NCBI GenBank assembly: GCA_949128115.1
Contig: OX421962.1
Span: 10,076,262 to 10,140,261, forward strand
Length of the DNA: 64,000 nucleotides
From: Anaspis maculata
Lineage: Eukaryota; Arthropoda; Insecta; Coleoptera; Scraptiidae
Reading direction: 5' to 3'
How positions within the stretch are numbered: the first letter of the stretch is position 1; each line of letters begins with the position of its first letter. The notes under the pieces are model-generated. The model worked only from the letters and a program-made list of their open reading frames with translations, searched no databases and was not told where the DNA came from. Below are positions 60,201 to 61,329 of this stretch, piece by piece. Both the position numbers and the translations under genes were made by a program.

Positions 60201-60647
60201 GCAGCCCTTCTTATTATGCCCTTCAATAAACTGTTGAAACGTTTAACAATGGTAAGTGCCGACAGGGACTCGACATTTTGCACTACTGTTATTGGACAGA
60301 ACTGTTGTCGAGCATTTTCATTTTTCAGTTATTGAGCATACAAAAATCTGATGAACGGCTTTGATTTGCAGCGTCGCTTCATAGTGCCTTCCAGCAAGGA
60401 GCAGCAGAAAATCCCCTTCGCCAGGGTCAACCACAACAAGTACATGGTGACCGACAACACGGCCTACATCGGCACTTCGAACTGGTCCGGGGACTACTTC
60501 ATCGACACGGCGGGGGTGGCCTTCGCGCTGCACGACCCCGTCTACGACAGAAACACGAGCCACACGACTCTGAGGAGTCAGCTCCAGCAGGTTTTCGAAC
60601 GGGACTGGAACTCGAACTATTCCCACCCCCTCAATCTAGAAGAATAA
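14894..60647 (+). CDS. PLD3: PLD3/PLD4-like phospholipase D family protein (nine exons)
   Basis: Joining 14894-15256, 35652-35749, 35911-36078, 42784-42964, 58972-59229, 59338-59406, 59560-59691, 59759-60064 and 60372-60647 gives 616 codons with every phase consistent. Residues about 167-186 form a signal-anchor helix, so the protein should be type II, with the catalytic part luminal or extracellular. The conserved VESIPEGL and ASFYWTL blocks follow. HKD1 is [21 protein letters not shown] (H331, K333, D338) and HKD2 is HNKYMVTDNTAYIGTSNWSG (H546, K548, D553). Several N-x-S/T sites lie after the anchor. In mammals this family acts in endolysosomes as a 5' exonuclease and in phospholipid metabolism; the same role here is inferred. 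Mammalian PLD3 has about 490 residues, so the roughly 120-residue exon 1 extension is unusual and is the least certain part. Confidence 0.93.
15788..16117. mobile_element. Foldback element, about 330 bp
   Basis: CTCCACCACCATTC... at the left is inverted at the right (...GAATGGTGGTGGTAG). Inside, ACGGAAGAATGCGATTTAC and TTCCGTTAACTATTCC on the left recur inverted on the right. Arms are about 75-100 bp with a spacer of about 150 bp. No target duplication could be fixed. Confidence 0.75.
16325..17333 (+). repeat. Degenerate short-unit array, block 1
   Basis: Continuous variants of a roughly 33-bp unit: AGTTGATGAATT plus AGNGAAATTCTC plus (A)CTA(T/C)AA. Length changes and substitutions are frequent. 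Landmarks such as TTTGGCACAGTTTTTGCTATA, shared with 19220, 22410, 23640 and 24500, show a higher-order repeat. Open frames across it are by-products of the repeat. The block is cut at 17333 by the foldback and resumes at 19219. Confidence 0.9.
17334..19218. mobile_element. 1.9-kb foldback inserted in the repeat array
   Basis: GGACCCCGCACACAATACAC at the left faces GTGTATTGTGTGCGGGGTCC at the right. The arms stay nearly identical for about 820 bp each (for example GGCCTTGACGTCATGTGAAA and its inverse), leaving a spacer at about 18160-18390. No coding content. Flanks are CAAA before and TTTG after; unoccupied repeat units nearby read CAAATTTG, so no target duplication is visible. A related end (GGACCCCGCAC followed by similar sequence) lies at 43399. 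Confidence 0.9.
19219..19660 (+). repeat. Degenerate short-unit array, continuation of block 1
   Basis: The roughly 33-bp unit resumes directly after the foldback with the TTTGATTATATGGCACAG landmark and runs to about 19660. Sequence and order parallel 16500-16900 and 23630-24060. Confidence 0.88.
19669..19899. mobile_element. Foldback, about 230 bp
   Basis: GAGCTATGAGTTTTATCG at the left faces a matching inverse ending CTCGTACTAGCTC at the right. Inner arms GAAATGGTCACTTTATTATC and GATAATAAAGTGACCATTTC are almost perfect around a short loop. It sits at the end of the array block and has no coding content. Confidence 0.8.
19900..22010. other. Intron sequence with a dispersed repeat
   Basis: 19975-20850 is the longest copy of the dispersed family also seen at 5770-6040 and 28190-28470 (ACGTCCCTTCGG, CGAGTCATCCTGGTGGAAATC-like, GCCCGACGGGAAAATGGTGG). 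20950-21120 has repeated TGACAGATGACAG phrases. 21430-21660 is locally GC-richer, but no exon is supported. Confidence 0.5.
22011..24735 (+). repeat. Degenerate short-unit array with higher-order structure, block 2
   Basis: About 2.7 kb of the same roughly 33-bp unit as block 1. The landmark TTTGGCACAGTTTTTGCTATA (or ATGGCACAG...) recurs near 22410, 23640 and 24505, and the AATGCTCGCAGTGAAG phrase follows each at a similar offset, giving a higher-order unit of roughly 0.9-1.25 kb. Order is preserved against block 1, so whole groups of units were duplicated. No coding content. Confidence 0.9.
24736..25509. other. Non-coding stretch with a GC-rich patch
   Basis: 24780-24890 is unusually GC-rich and flanked by GGCGCC on both sides (TTCGGCGCCAACACG and CGGGGCGCCAAAAG), with CCCGCTTCGCTCGCGG inside, suggesting a small structured repeat. 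The rest is AT-rich without a supported gene. Confidence 0.45.
25510..25545 (+). repeat. tRNA-like SINE head fragment
   Basis: GCCGTAGCACAGTGGTTAAC matches the 5' part of a tRNA including an A box (TAGCNCAGTGG). No good B box follows at the right distance, so it is a partial tRNA-derived SINE, not a tRNA gene. Confidence 0.45.
25927..26350. mobile_element. TA-CAGGGTGATT inverted-repeat element, 424 bp
   Basis: CAGGGTGATTATTTCTCCGC at the left and the inverse ending GGATAATGAATCACCCTG at the right define the element. A TA precedes the left end; the right flank is CA. Short open frames inside show no protein similarity. Same end family as several elements further along. Confidence 0.65.
26351..27282. 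other. No gene recognised
   Basis: 26750-26960 is GC-richer and reads like part of a retroelement or SINE, but no family could be named. The rest is AT-rich. No exon supported. Confidence 0.4.
27283..27451. mobile_element. MITE with GTATAGACAATAC ends
   Basis: GTATAGACAATACAAATAGA at the left faces TCTATTTGTATTGTCTATAC at the right, followed inward by GAAGACCATATG / CATATGGTCTTTTC and TCGTCACGGAT / ATCCGTGACGAC. The total of 169 bp is almost fully palindromic around a central spacer. No coding content. Confidence 0.85.
27452..28676. other. Intron sequence with a dispersed repeat copy
   Basis: 28190-28600 is a diverged copy of the repeat at 19975-20850 (GAAACGTCCCTT, GTCGTCCTGGTCAAAAGC, GCGCCCGACTGGGAGATG). 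The remainder is AT-rich with no supported gene. Confidence 0.5.
28677..30013. mobile_element. TA-flanked inverted-repeat element with internal repeats
   Basis: TA-CAGGGTGGTCCATTGAAAA at the left and a matching inverse ending GCGGGCCACCCGG-TA at the right; both ends contain GAAAACGAAAC and a TTTCGGGCA phrase. Inside, a unit with CCGCCATCTTTGATCCGCCA and GAAATTTGCAG recurs about three times (28910-29560), plus a (CCGT)n tract at 28785. A related interior lies at 45640-45809 and 46868-46920. No transposase seen. Confidence 0.7.
30038..30370 (+). repeat. Dispersed repeat, copy of 45881-46200
   Basis: TATAGTAGGTTCACTTGTAC followed by over 250 bp closely similar to 45881-46200, including CTCTAGAAGTGAAGTTATAT and AACCCTACGGGGCCGCCTT. 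Here only the left part of the element is present; the second copy has both ends. Confidence 0.85.
30386..30949. mobile_element. Foldback with a nested element at its centre
   Basis: Arms of about 190 bp: GAATCTACACAAAAACATG and TTTGTGACGTTTATTTTTGA on the left recur inverted on the right (CAAAAATAAACGTCACAAA, then the GAGCAGATTCC end). At the centre sits the separate TA-flanked element 30582-30751. No coding content. Confidence 0.85.
30582..30751. mobile_element. TA-CAGGGTG element nested at a foldback apex
   Basis: TA-CAGGGTGGTTCATC... and ...TTGACTCACCCTG-TA are inverted ends of a 170-bp element flanked by TA. It separates the two arms of the foldback at 30386-30949. Confidence 0.8.
31516..31585 (-). 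repeat. tRNA-derived SINE head
   Basis: On the minus strand the sequence reads GGCCCCGTAGCACAGGTGG (A-box-like) and ends near GCGGGTTCGATTCCTGC (a near-perfect B box). Spacing is like a tRNA and the anticodon loop region reads CTGTGGT. The 5' and 3' ends do not pair into an acceptor stem, so it is a SINE-type relic rather than a working tRNA. Confidence 0.6.
32000..32744. mobile_element. Nested TA-CAGGGTGTCCC foldback
   Basis: TA-CAGGGTGTCCCGAAAATAC on the left and GTATATTTTCGGGACACCTG-TA on the right, with arms of about 230 bp (GGAAACGCTT, GGAGCTACAGGCCCCTAAA and their inverses). It lies inside the element with TCCCAGACAGCAC ends. No coding content. Confidence 0.88.
33211..33464 (-). mobile_element. 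254-bp GGTAATTGTTGACG element at the left end of the foldback
   Basis: This is the reverse complement of the complete element at 41460-41715, with high identity (ACGGTAGGTAGACACCACCA and its inverse in the other copy). Its outer end is intact (GGTAATTGTTGACGACC), but its inner end stops at CGTCAACAAT and runs directly into AGGCAGCG of the foldback arm, lacking the final TACC. Confidence 0.9.
33211..35070. mobile_element. Composite 1.86-kb foldback with 8-bp target duplication
   Basis: Ends GGTAAT (33211) and ATTACC (35070) are flanked by an exact 8-bp duplication GCCGAGCT (33203-33210 and 35071-35078). From 33465 and 35064 inward the arms (about 545 bp) are inverted and nearly identical, around a spacer at about 34010-34520. 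The right arm ends GCTGCCTATTACC directly. On the left, 254 bp of a different element (33211-33464) sits between the GGTAAT end and the AGGCAGCG arm start. Paired frames in the two arms encode the same peptide from both sides, a consequence of the inverted repeat. The superfamily is uncertain; 8-bp duplications fit hAT, Merlin, P or MULE-like transposases. Confidence 0.9.
35079..35651. other. Sequence before exon 2; possible alternative promoter
   Basis: No named repeat. A donor-like site (AAGGAA|GTGAGT, donor at 35552) lies 100 bp before exon 2. It could end a non-coding first exon of a shorter PLD3-like transcript starting translation at the ATG at 35715. An ATG at 35526 before this donor would be out of frame with exon 2. 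Only inference. Confidence 0.3.
35652..35749 (+). CDS. PLD3: PLD3-like exon 2 (residues 122-154)
   Basis: Acceptor TTTTTCCAG|ACT and donor AGAAG|GTAGTT. Encodes TVLEGPPATHEDDNYLYSHG and then YMQADADGSPTR, an acidic cytoplasmic stretch. The internal ATG (35715) would give a 474-residue protein with a short cytoplasmic tail, close to the length of mammalian PLD3. Exon start is phase 0, end is phase 2. Confidence 0.8.
35911..36078 (+). CDS. PLD3: PLD3-like exon 3 (signal anchor, residues 154-210)
   Basis: Acceptor GATACACAG|GTG and donor CTGCAG|GTATGC; the split codons give R at both joins. It encodes basic and aromatic residues (WGVQKNKWCRPSC), the helix IPISLICILIFLVVLLPLL, and a luminal stem with HKPDPCINTC. 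The final Cys-rich DPC...C feature is shared with PLD3/PLD4 just before the catalytic part. Confidence 0.9.
36079..37372. other. Intron 3, first part; no gene
   Basis: A short inverted pair around 36176-36245 (AGTAAGCTATGAAAATTGACA-like / TGTCAATTTCCTTAGCTTACT) and a CAGGCTGTCCCGG end at about 36270 are repeat debris. Another TACAGGGTA motif is at 36980. No exon supported. Confidence 0.5.
37373..38521. mobile_element. Foldback with a LINE fragment in its spacer
   Basis: TAGGCTAGTATCATGCC at the left faces GGCATAATACTAGCCTA at the right; arms of about 390 bp (CAAAAATGGTATGATGGTCC and its inverse) surround a 360-bp spacer. In the spacer, 37960-38000 reads VGMMAIYADDIT and 38030-38100 reads RLEAWKSPKW and LTLNKTKET in other frames, as in the palm region of LINE reverse transcriptases. 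The TA at each end suggests a TA target. Confidence 0.85.
38522..39084. other. Intron repeat debris
   Basis: 38705-38890 closely matches 42485-42650 (GTGAAAATGCGATTTT, AAAATACAGGCATAAGAC, CCCGTCAAAATGGGACACC), a dispersed repeat ending in the ACACC(C)TGTAT motif. No coding exon. Confidence 0.6.
39085..40975 (+). pseudogene. Jockey-like LINE reverse transcriptase, 5'-truncated and broken
   Basis: Two frames (39091-40176 and from about 40175 to 40900) cover most of a non-LTR RT. Visible in order are SSYRPISLLPVLSKVFEKIL, HQFGFRAQHSTIEQ, VFLDVSQAFDKVW (motif A aspartates), and SGIPQGSVLEPLLYLLYTAD (motif B, with E replacing the usual G). After a small deletion comes DDDTAIMA, then KYLGIHLDRRLTWGKHI, SIIKPIWLYGIQLWG and the C-terminal RAICNAPWLVPNHVLHHDL. 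The deletion at about 40172 removes the start of the F/YADD catalytic box and shifts frame. The endonuclease domain is absent. The 3' end near 40975 is approximate. Confidence 0.92.
40978..41225. repeat. Possible inverted-repeat element
   Basis: CTGACCGTGGGTTCCACAAAA at the left is loosely inverted by TTTTGTGGAACTGACGGT at the right. Inner similarity is weak and no target duplication is seen. It follows the Jockey 3' end directly. Confidence 0.35.
41274..42497. mobile_element. Foldback containing a nested 256-bp element
   Basis: TTTTCACAGTTTTCTTAG at the left faces CTAAGAAAACTGTGAAAA at the right. Arms of over 400 bp (GCAAGGCCGCTACGATTTTT and its inverse; GGCATGCCCC and its inverse) run to a spacer near 41960-42080. 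The left arm is interrupted by 41460-41715; the right arm keeps the unoccupied site. No coding content. Confidence 0.9.
41460..41715 (+). mobile_element. 256-bp GGTAATTGTTGACG MITE with 8-bp target duplication
   Basis: Ends GGTAATTGTTGACGACGACT and AGTGGCCGTCAACAATTACC are inverted (about 30 bp, including CTTCTCGACT / AGTCGAGAAG). The duplication CTCATTTT is exact at 41452-41459 and 41716-41723. The opposite arm of the host foldback carries the empty site, read inverted as AACTCATTTTTTTCAAAT, with one copy of the target. An almost identical element forms the left end of the foldback at 33211. Confidence 0.95.
42784..42964 (+). CDS. PLD3: PLD3-like exon 4 (residues 210-270)
   Basis: Acceptor TTTGCCTCCTTAG|ATT and donor TCCAAA|GTAAGT. 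It encodes LSLVESIPEGL, an NYTNTS stretch with potential N-glycosylation, and SIEIASFYWTL, all in the same order as vertebrate PLD3/PLD4 at the start of the catalytic region. Phase 2 in, phase 0 out. Confidence 0.95.
43009..43219. mobile_element. MITE of about 210 bp next to a splice donor
   Basis: CCAGAGGGACCTGTTGTGGGCGG faces CCGCCCACAGGTCCCTGTGG (one small indel). It starts 45 bp after the exon 4 donor. No coding content. Confidence 0.75.
43399..43520 (+). repeat. Fragment related to the foldback end at 17334
   Basis: Starts CAAAGGACCCCGCAC and continues with AAAATGGCTCCCGGTTAAAT and TTTTTGATATGTTGTAGCTC, matching the left end of the 17334-19218 foldback. Only one end is seen. Confidence 0.7.
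43880..44003. repeat. Short inverted repeat
   Basis: TTATTCCTATGAACAGTTTT at the left and AAAACTGTCCATAGGAATAA at the right, with GACTGAAGTT / AACTTCAGTC inside. About 120 bp hairpin, no coding content. Confidence 0.75.
44166..44252. ncRNA. Perfect-looking hairpin, possible miRNA-like precursor or tiny MITE
   Basis: ATTTCAGAGGAGT and ACTCCTCTGAAAT flank a 3-nt centre; outer segments GCATAAGCATTTGCTT and AAGCAAATACTTATTTATGC extend the stem to about 85 bp with a small bulge. The length is in the range of a microRNA precursor, but the very tight loop and strong symmetry fit a miniature palindromic element as well. Expression is unknown. Confidence 0.35.
44465..45135 (-). repeat. Degenerate TGACAGTT-based repeat array
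   Basis: TGACAGTT recurs many times. A longer phrase of the form GAATCT..AAAAGTGGC.TTTAAATGTG..GAGTGACAG.TT..GCAT..AAATGACAGTT repeats irregularly through the block (near 44475, 44600, 44735, 44960 and 45045). Open frames here are by-products. Strand is arbitrary. Confidence 0.7.
45136..45809. other. Intron sequence, partly repeat
   Basis: 45640-45809 matches the interior of the element at 28677-30013 (GAAAAAGAGATATCGATGTG, CAGGATGTCAAGTTGAC, CCGCCATTTTGAATTTCTCT). 45136-45640 shows no supported gene. Confidence 0.6.
45810..46867. mobile_element. TIR element inserted in an older repeat
   Basis: CCGGGTGTTTATAAATGTCTGTGGTCGC on the left (45810 on, described in parts) and the inverse GCGATCACAGATTCTTATAAACAC on the right. 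It splits a repeat that is continuous in the related copy near 28984-29010 (ACCACAT...AAGAT then CATCCAATTTTCGACAA). It contains the second element 45881-46815. Confidence 0.65.
45881..46815. mobile_element. Nested TIR element, TATAGTAGGTTCACTTGTAC ends
   Basis: TATAGTAGGTTCACTTGTAC with GTGACTCTAGT on the left, and the inverse ACTAGAATCACGGTACAAGTG then AACATACTATA on the right. The left 300 bp is duplicated at 30038-30370. No transposase recognised. Confidence 0.75.
46868..48400. other. Intron sequence with repeat ends
   Basis: 47519-47760 starts TTTAACACGTTGAGTGCCATG and has GTCACGTGGCACTGGG at the far side, similar to 57690-57820. TACAGGGTG motifs occur at 47998 and 48117 without clear partners. 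No exon supported. Confidence 0.5.
48401..48756 (-). mobile_element. 5'-truncated LINE with 76-bp target duplication
   Basis: 48401-48476 and 48681-48756 are direct repeats of 76 bp with one mismatch. The 204-bp insert between them, read on the minus strand, encodes RPRTTWRRTV, then GKTVAQLRRTAQDRK, the C-terminus typical of many LINE reverse transcriptases. It ends in a 3' tail with CCCGCAAGGGAATAACGGG and (TAA)n. This is a standard target-primed insertion with an unusually long duplication. Confidence 0.9.
49140..50085 (+). repeat. Very short-period degenerate repeat (ATCTCACGC-type)
   Basis: Variants of (A/T)TCTCACGC, ATCCCACGC and TATCACGC follow each other every 10-14 bp for almost 1 kb, joined by CA, GA or TA. 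Spacing is too irregular for a clean satellite. The left flank (48900-49090) has ACGTCGTACG-type palindromes. Open frames here are by-products. Confidence 0.75.
50300..50966. mobile_element. Foldback, TATAATGTGACAG ends
   Basis: TATAATGTGACAGTTGTCATC on the left and ...GGTGACAACTGTCACATTATA on the right (given in parts). Inner matches such as AGTAGGGAAA / TTTCCCTACT and CAGTGGTCACTGAAGA / TCTTCAGTGACCACCG carry the arms to over 250 bp with some gaps. No coding content. Confidence 0.88.
50989..51587. mobile_element. TA-CAGGGTGATT foldback with a nested relative
   Basis: TA-CAGGGTGATTC on the left and ACATCACCCTC-TA on the right; arms include GTTGGTCCTTCGATCGCTT and the inverse AAGCAATCGAAGGACCAAC, then TTTCTGTTTTCTA / TAGAAAACAGAAA at the centre. 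The nested element 51218-51406 sits exactly between the two central half-sites. Confidence 0.85.
51218..51406. mobile_element. TA-CAGGGTGGATCAT element at a foldback apex
   Basis: CAGGGTGGATCATGAATCC on the left and GAGGATTCACCCTGG on the right, flanked by TA on both sides. Removal would leave the palindrome TTTCTGTTTTCTA TAGAAAACAGAAA, so it entered the TA at the centre of the host foldback. Confidence 0.85.
51590..51786. mobile_element. Foldback adjoining the previous element
   Basis: TACACTTTCTATTTTCAGTA and the inverse TACTGAAAATGAAAAGTGTA, with AATGACTTTTTGGAGC-like / CCCAAATAAGTCATT inside and a GC-rich centre (GGCCATCGGCCG). About 197 bp, no coding content. Confidence 0.8.
51787..53234. 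other. No gene recognised
   Basis: AT-rich intron. 52060-52150 and 52285-52330 share the GACACTGACAGATCCGCAATA-type phrase with 57190 and 57450. A TTACAGGGTG motif is at 52887. No exon supported. Confidence 0.5.
53235..54057. mobile_element. Foldback with GTCTGTCTGT subterminal repeats
   Basis: ATTGAAGCATGTCTGTCTG with GTGTAATCGTTGAT and CCCAAACGG on the left are inverted on the right (ACCGTTTAGAAGTTATC, ATTACACAGAG, ACAGACAGACTTCAAT). A second inverted pair lies inside (GAACCATTACAGA / TCTGTAATGGTTC). No coding content. Confidence 0.7.
54390..54950 (+). pseudogene. LINE 3'-end fragment
   Basis: Pieces in different frames read EEIFRAEKAKGHSVAEMESR and later SETMEHLRSCQESLKEG, then RTLRQLLGDDEKGLKWM. 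The C-terminal E-T-x-x-H-L-x-x-C pattern is typical of reverse transcriptase ORF ends of LINEs. Broken by frameshifts and stops. Confidence 0.55.
55450..56060 (-). pseudogene. RTE-like reverse transcriptase remnant
   Basis: On the minus strand 56000-55900 reads EEVMERWSEYFQDLLSAQP, the linker before the RT domain of RTE-type LINEs. Next, about 55690-55600 reads ITLLNMPMKIY-like and KLKKTIEPTLLNTQ, and about 55480 gives SAIKSLYKNTTSN. Order is right for such an RT, but large parts, including the catalytic boxes, are missing. Confidence 0.7.
57061..57933. other. Intron repeats, no gene
   Basis: 57180-57270 and 57445-57540 are copies of one repeat (TTGACACTGACAG, then CCTT...AGGGAATTTT-like). 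57690-57815 resembles 47519-47760 (GCGTGTCACGTGGC, TTAACGTGTTAA). No exon supported. Confidence 0.55.
57934..58069. mobile_element. 136-bp MITE, CAGGGGCCC ends
   Basis: CAGGGGCCCTATTTTCGG on the left and CCGAAAATAGGGCCCCTG on the right, 18 bp and perfect. The interior is GC-rich (CAATCACAGCCCTGGTTGCC). Flanking bases give no obvious duplication. Confidence 0.9.
58144..58691. mobile_element. Foldback, CAGGATGG ends
   Basis: CAGGATGGAAACTTTAACC on the left and the inverse GGTCAAAGTTTCCATCCTG on the right. Arms of about 190 bp include AAAACATTTCACCAAAAACC, CAATTACG.GACCTT and AGCCCAATTTTTTTT with inverses. No coding content. It ends 280 bp before exon 5. Confidence 0.88.
58972..59229 (+). CDS. 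PLD3: PLD3-like exon 5 with HKD motif 1 (residues 271-356)
   Basis: Acceptor TTCATACAG|GGT and donor ACTCAG|GTAATA. It encodes GEAIFQALLKAG, then [20 protein letters not shown] and WRALTQ. H331, K333 and D338 form the first HKD; the following GSANMDW is diagnostic of this subfamily. Phase 0 in and out. Confidence 0.97.
59338..59406 (+). CDS. PLD3: PLD3-like exon 6 (residues 357-379)
   Basis: Short 23-codon exon, acceptor CGTGTTCCAG|GTG and donor TTCGAG|GTGAGT. It encodes VKEMGMLIHNCTCLAEDLAK and VFE, with the NCTC site (N-glycosylation and a conserved Cys pair) found at this place in PLD3/PLD4. Confidence 0.96.
59560..59691 (+). CDS. PLD3: PLD3-like exon 7 (residues 380-423)
   Basis: Acceptor GAAATTTCCAG|GTT and donor ATTTCG|GTAATT. 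It encodes VYWKLGEDGAKIPDSWP, then NYS and NET glycosylation sites and the ITPMNLTLN block. This is the linker between the two catalytic halves. Phase 0. Confidence 0.95.
59759..60064 (+). CDS. PLD3: PLD3-like exon 8 (residues 424-525)
   Basis: Acceptor GTTCTTGTAG|AGC and donor GAAGTG|GTGAGT. It encodes SSPAPFNPKGRTNDIDAIL, then RFVYISVMDYIPLTIY, FWPLIDDALKAAAMEH, VKVKLLISWWNHS and SIASVNQAYPMVSIEV. The order matches the second PLD half upstream of HKD2. Phase 0. Confidence 0.96.
60372..60647 (+). CDS. PLD3: PLD3-like exon 9 with HKD motif 2 (residues 526-616)
   Basis: Acceptor TTGATTTGCAG|CGT, stop TAA at 60645-60647. It encodes RRFIVPSSKEQQKIPFARV, then HNKYMVTDNTAYIGTSNWSG (H546, K548, D553) and a tail LRSQLQQVFERDWNSNYSHP. 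Vertebrate PLD3 has E where D553 is. No canonical AATAAA is seen in the next 400 bp, so the mRNA end is unknown. Confidence 0.97.
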   Translation, partial: RRFIVPSSKEQQKIPFARVNHNKYMVTDNTAYIGTSNWSGDYFIDTAGVAFALHDPVYDRNTSHTTLRSQLQQVFERDWNSNYSHPLNLEE

Positions 60648-60679
60648 CGAAAGTTGTTGGATAGCGATAATTGAACTCT

Positions 60680-60855
60680 AGTGCGTTTTTCGCCGTCAAG
60701 TTGGCCCCCTCGTTTTCAGTGACAGCTCAACCTTGATCCGGTTGGCTGGTGAATCGTATGGAATCGTGACGTCACAGCTCTGCGCAGCCAACCTTTCCCT
60801 GAGGTTGAAGCTTGACTGACAAGTGATTGGATCAACTTCGCGGCGAAAAGTCACT
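60680..60855. mobile_element. MITE in the presumed 3' UTR
   Basis: AGTGCGTTTTTCGCCGTCAAG on the left (given in part) and CTTCGCGGCGAAAAGTCACT on the right, with GGTTGGCTG / AGCCAACC inside. 176 bp, 33 bp after the PLD stop codon. Confidence 0.75.
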
Positions 60856-60860
60856 GCATA

Positions 60861-61083
60861 CAGGGTGATTCAAAAATGGCCGACACAGCCGCCGATAATC
60901 CGCTAAGCTGAGTTGTAAGGGAGTTTCAAGAGAGCCACAAAAATATCTTCAACATTATCCTAATTTTAAACTCACAGTCATGGACTTAACGACACATTTT
61001 TTTCACAATTTTTTCTGCCTTCCTGATGACTTCCTTACAACCTACAACATAGTAAGCCGTGGCGGCTAGTTTTAAATCACCTG
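60861..61083. mobile_element. TA-CAGGGTGATT MITE, 223 bp
   Basis: TA-CAGGGTGATTCAAAAATGG on the left and the inverse CTAGTTTTAAATCACCTG-TA on the right, with GACACAGCCGCC / GTGGCGGCTAG inside. Same end family as 25927, 30582, 32000, 50989 and 51218. Confidence 0.8.
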
Positions 61084-61329
61084 TATAATAGGTACGACTT
61101 ACCTTATTAATTAGGGTGTTTTTTTTCAAACTTTTGATCTCTACATGGATTGTGATTTGTAAAATTAAGCACAACACATACTTGCGTGCCTTGTCAATAG
61201 AACTTATTTCAAACAACTCTTTGTTTTCTTTTTTGTTGTTGGTAACCCACTCGTTTCACGTGAAGTGGTTGGAGGGAAAACGAGGGCAAGAAGCGTGTGT
61301 CAACACAAGAAGTGAACGCATGCAAGCTA

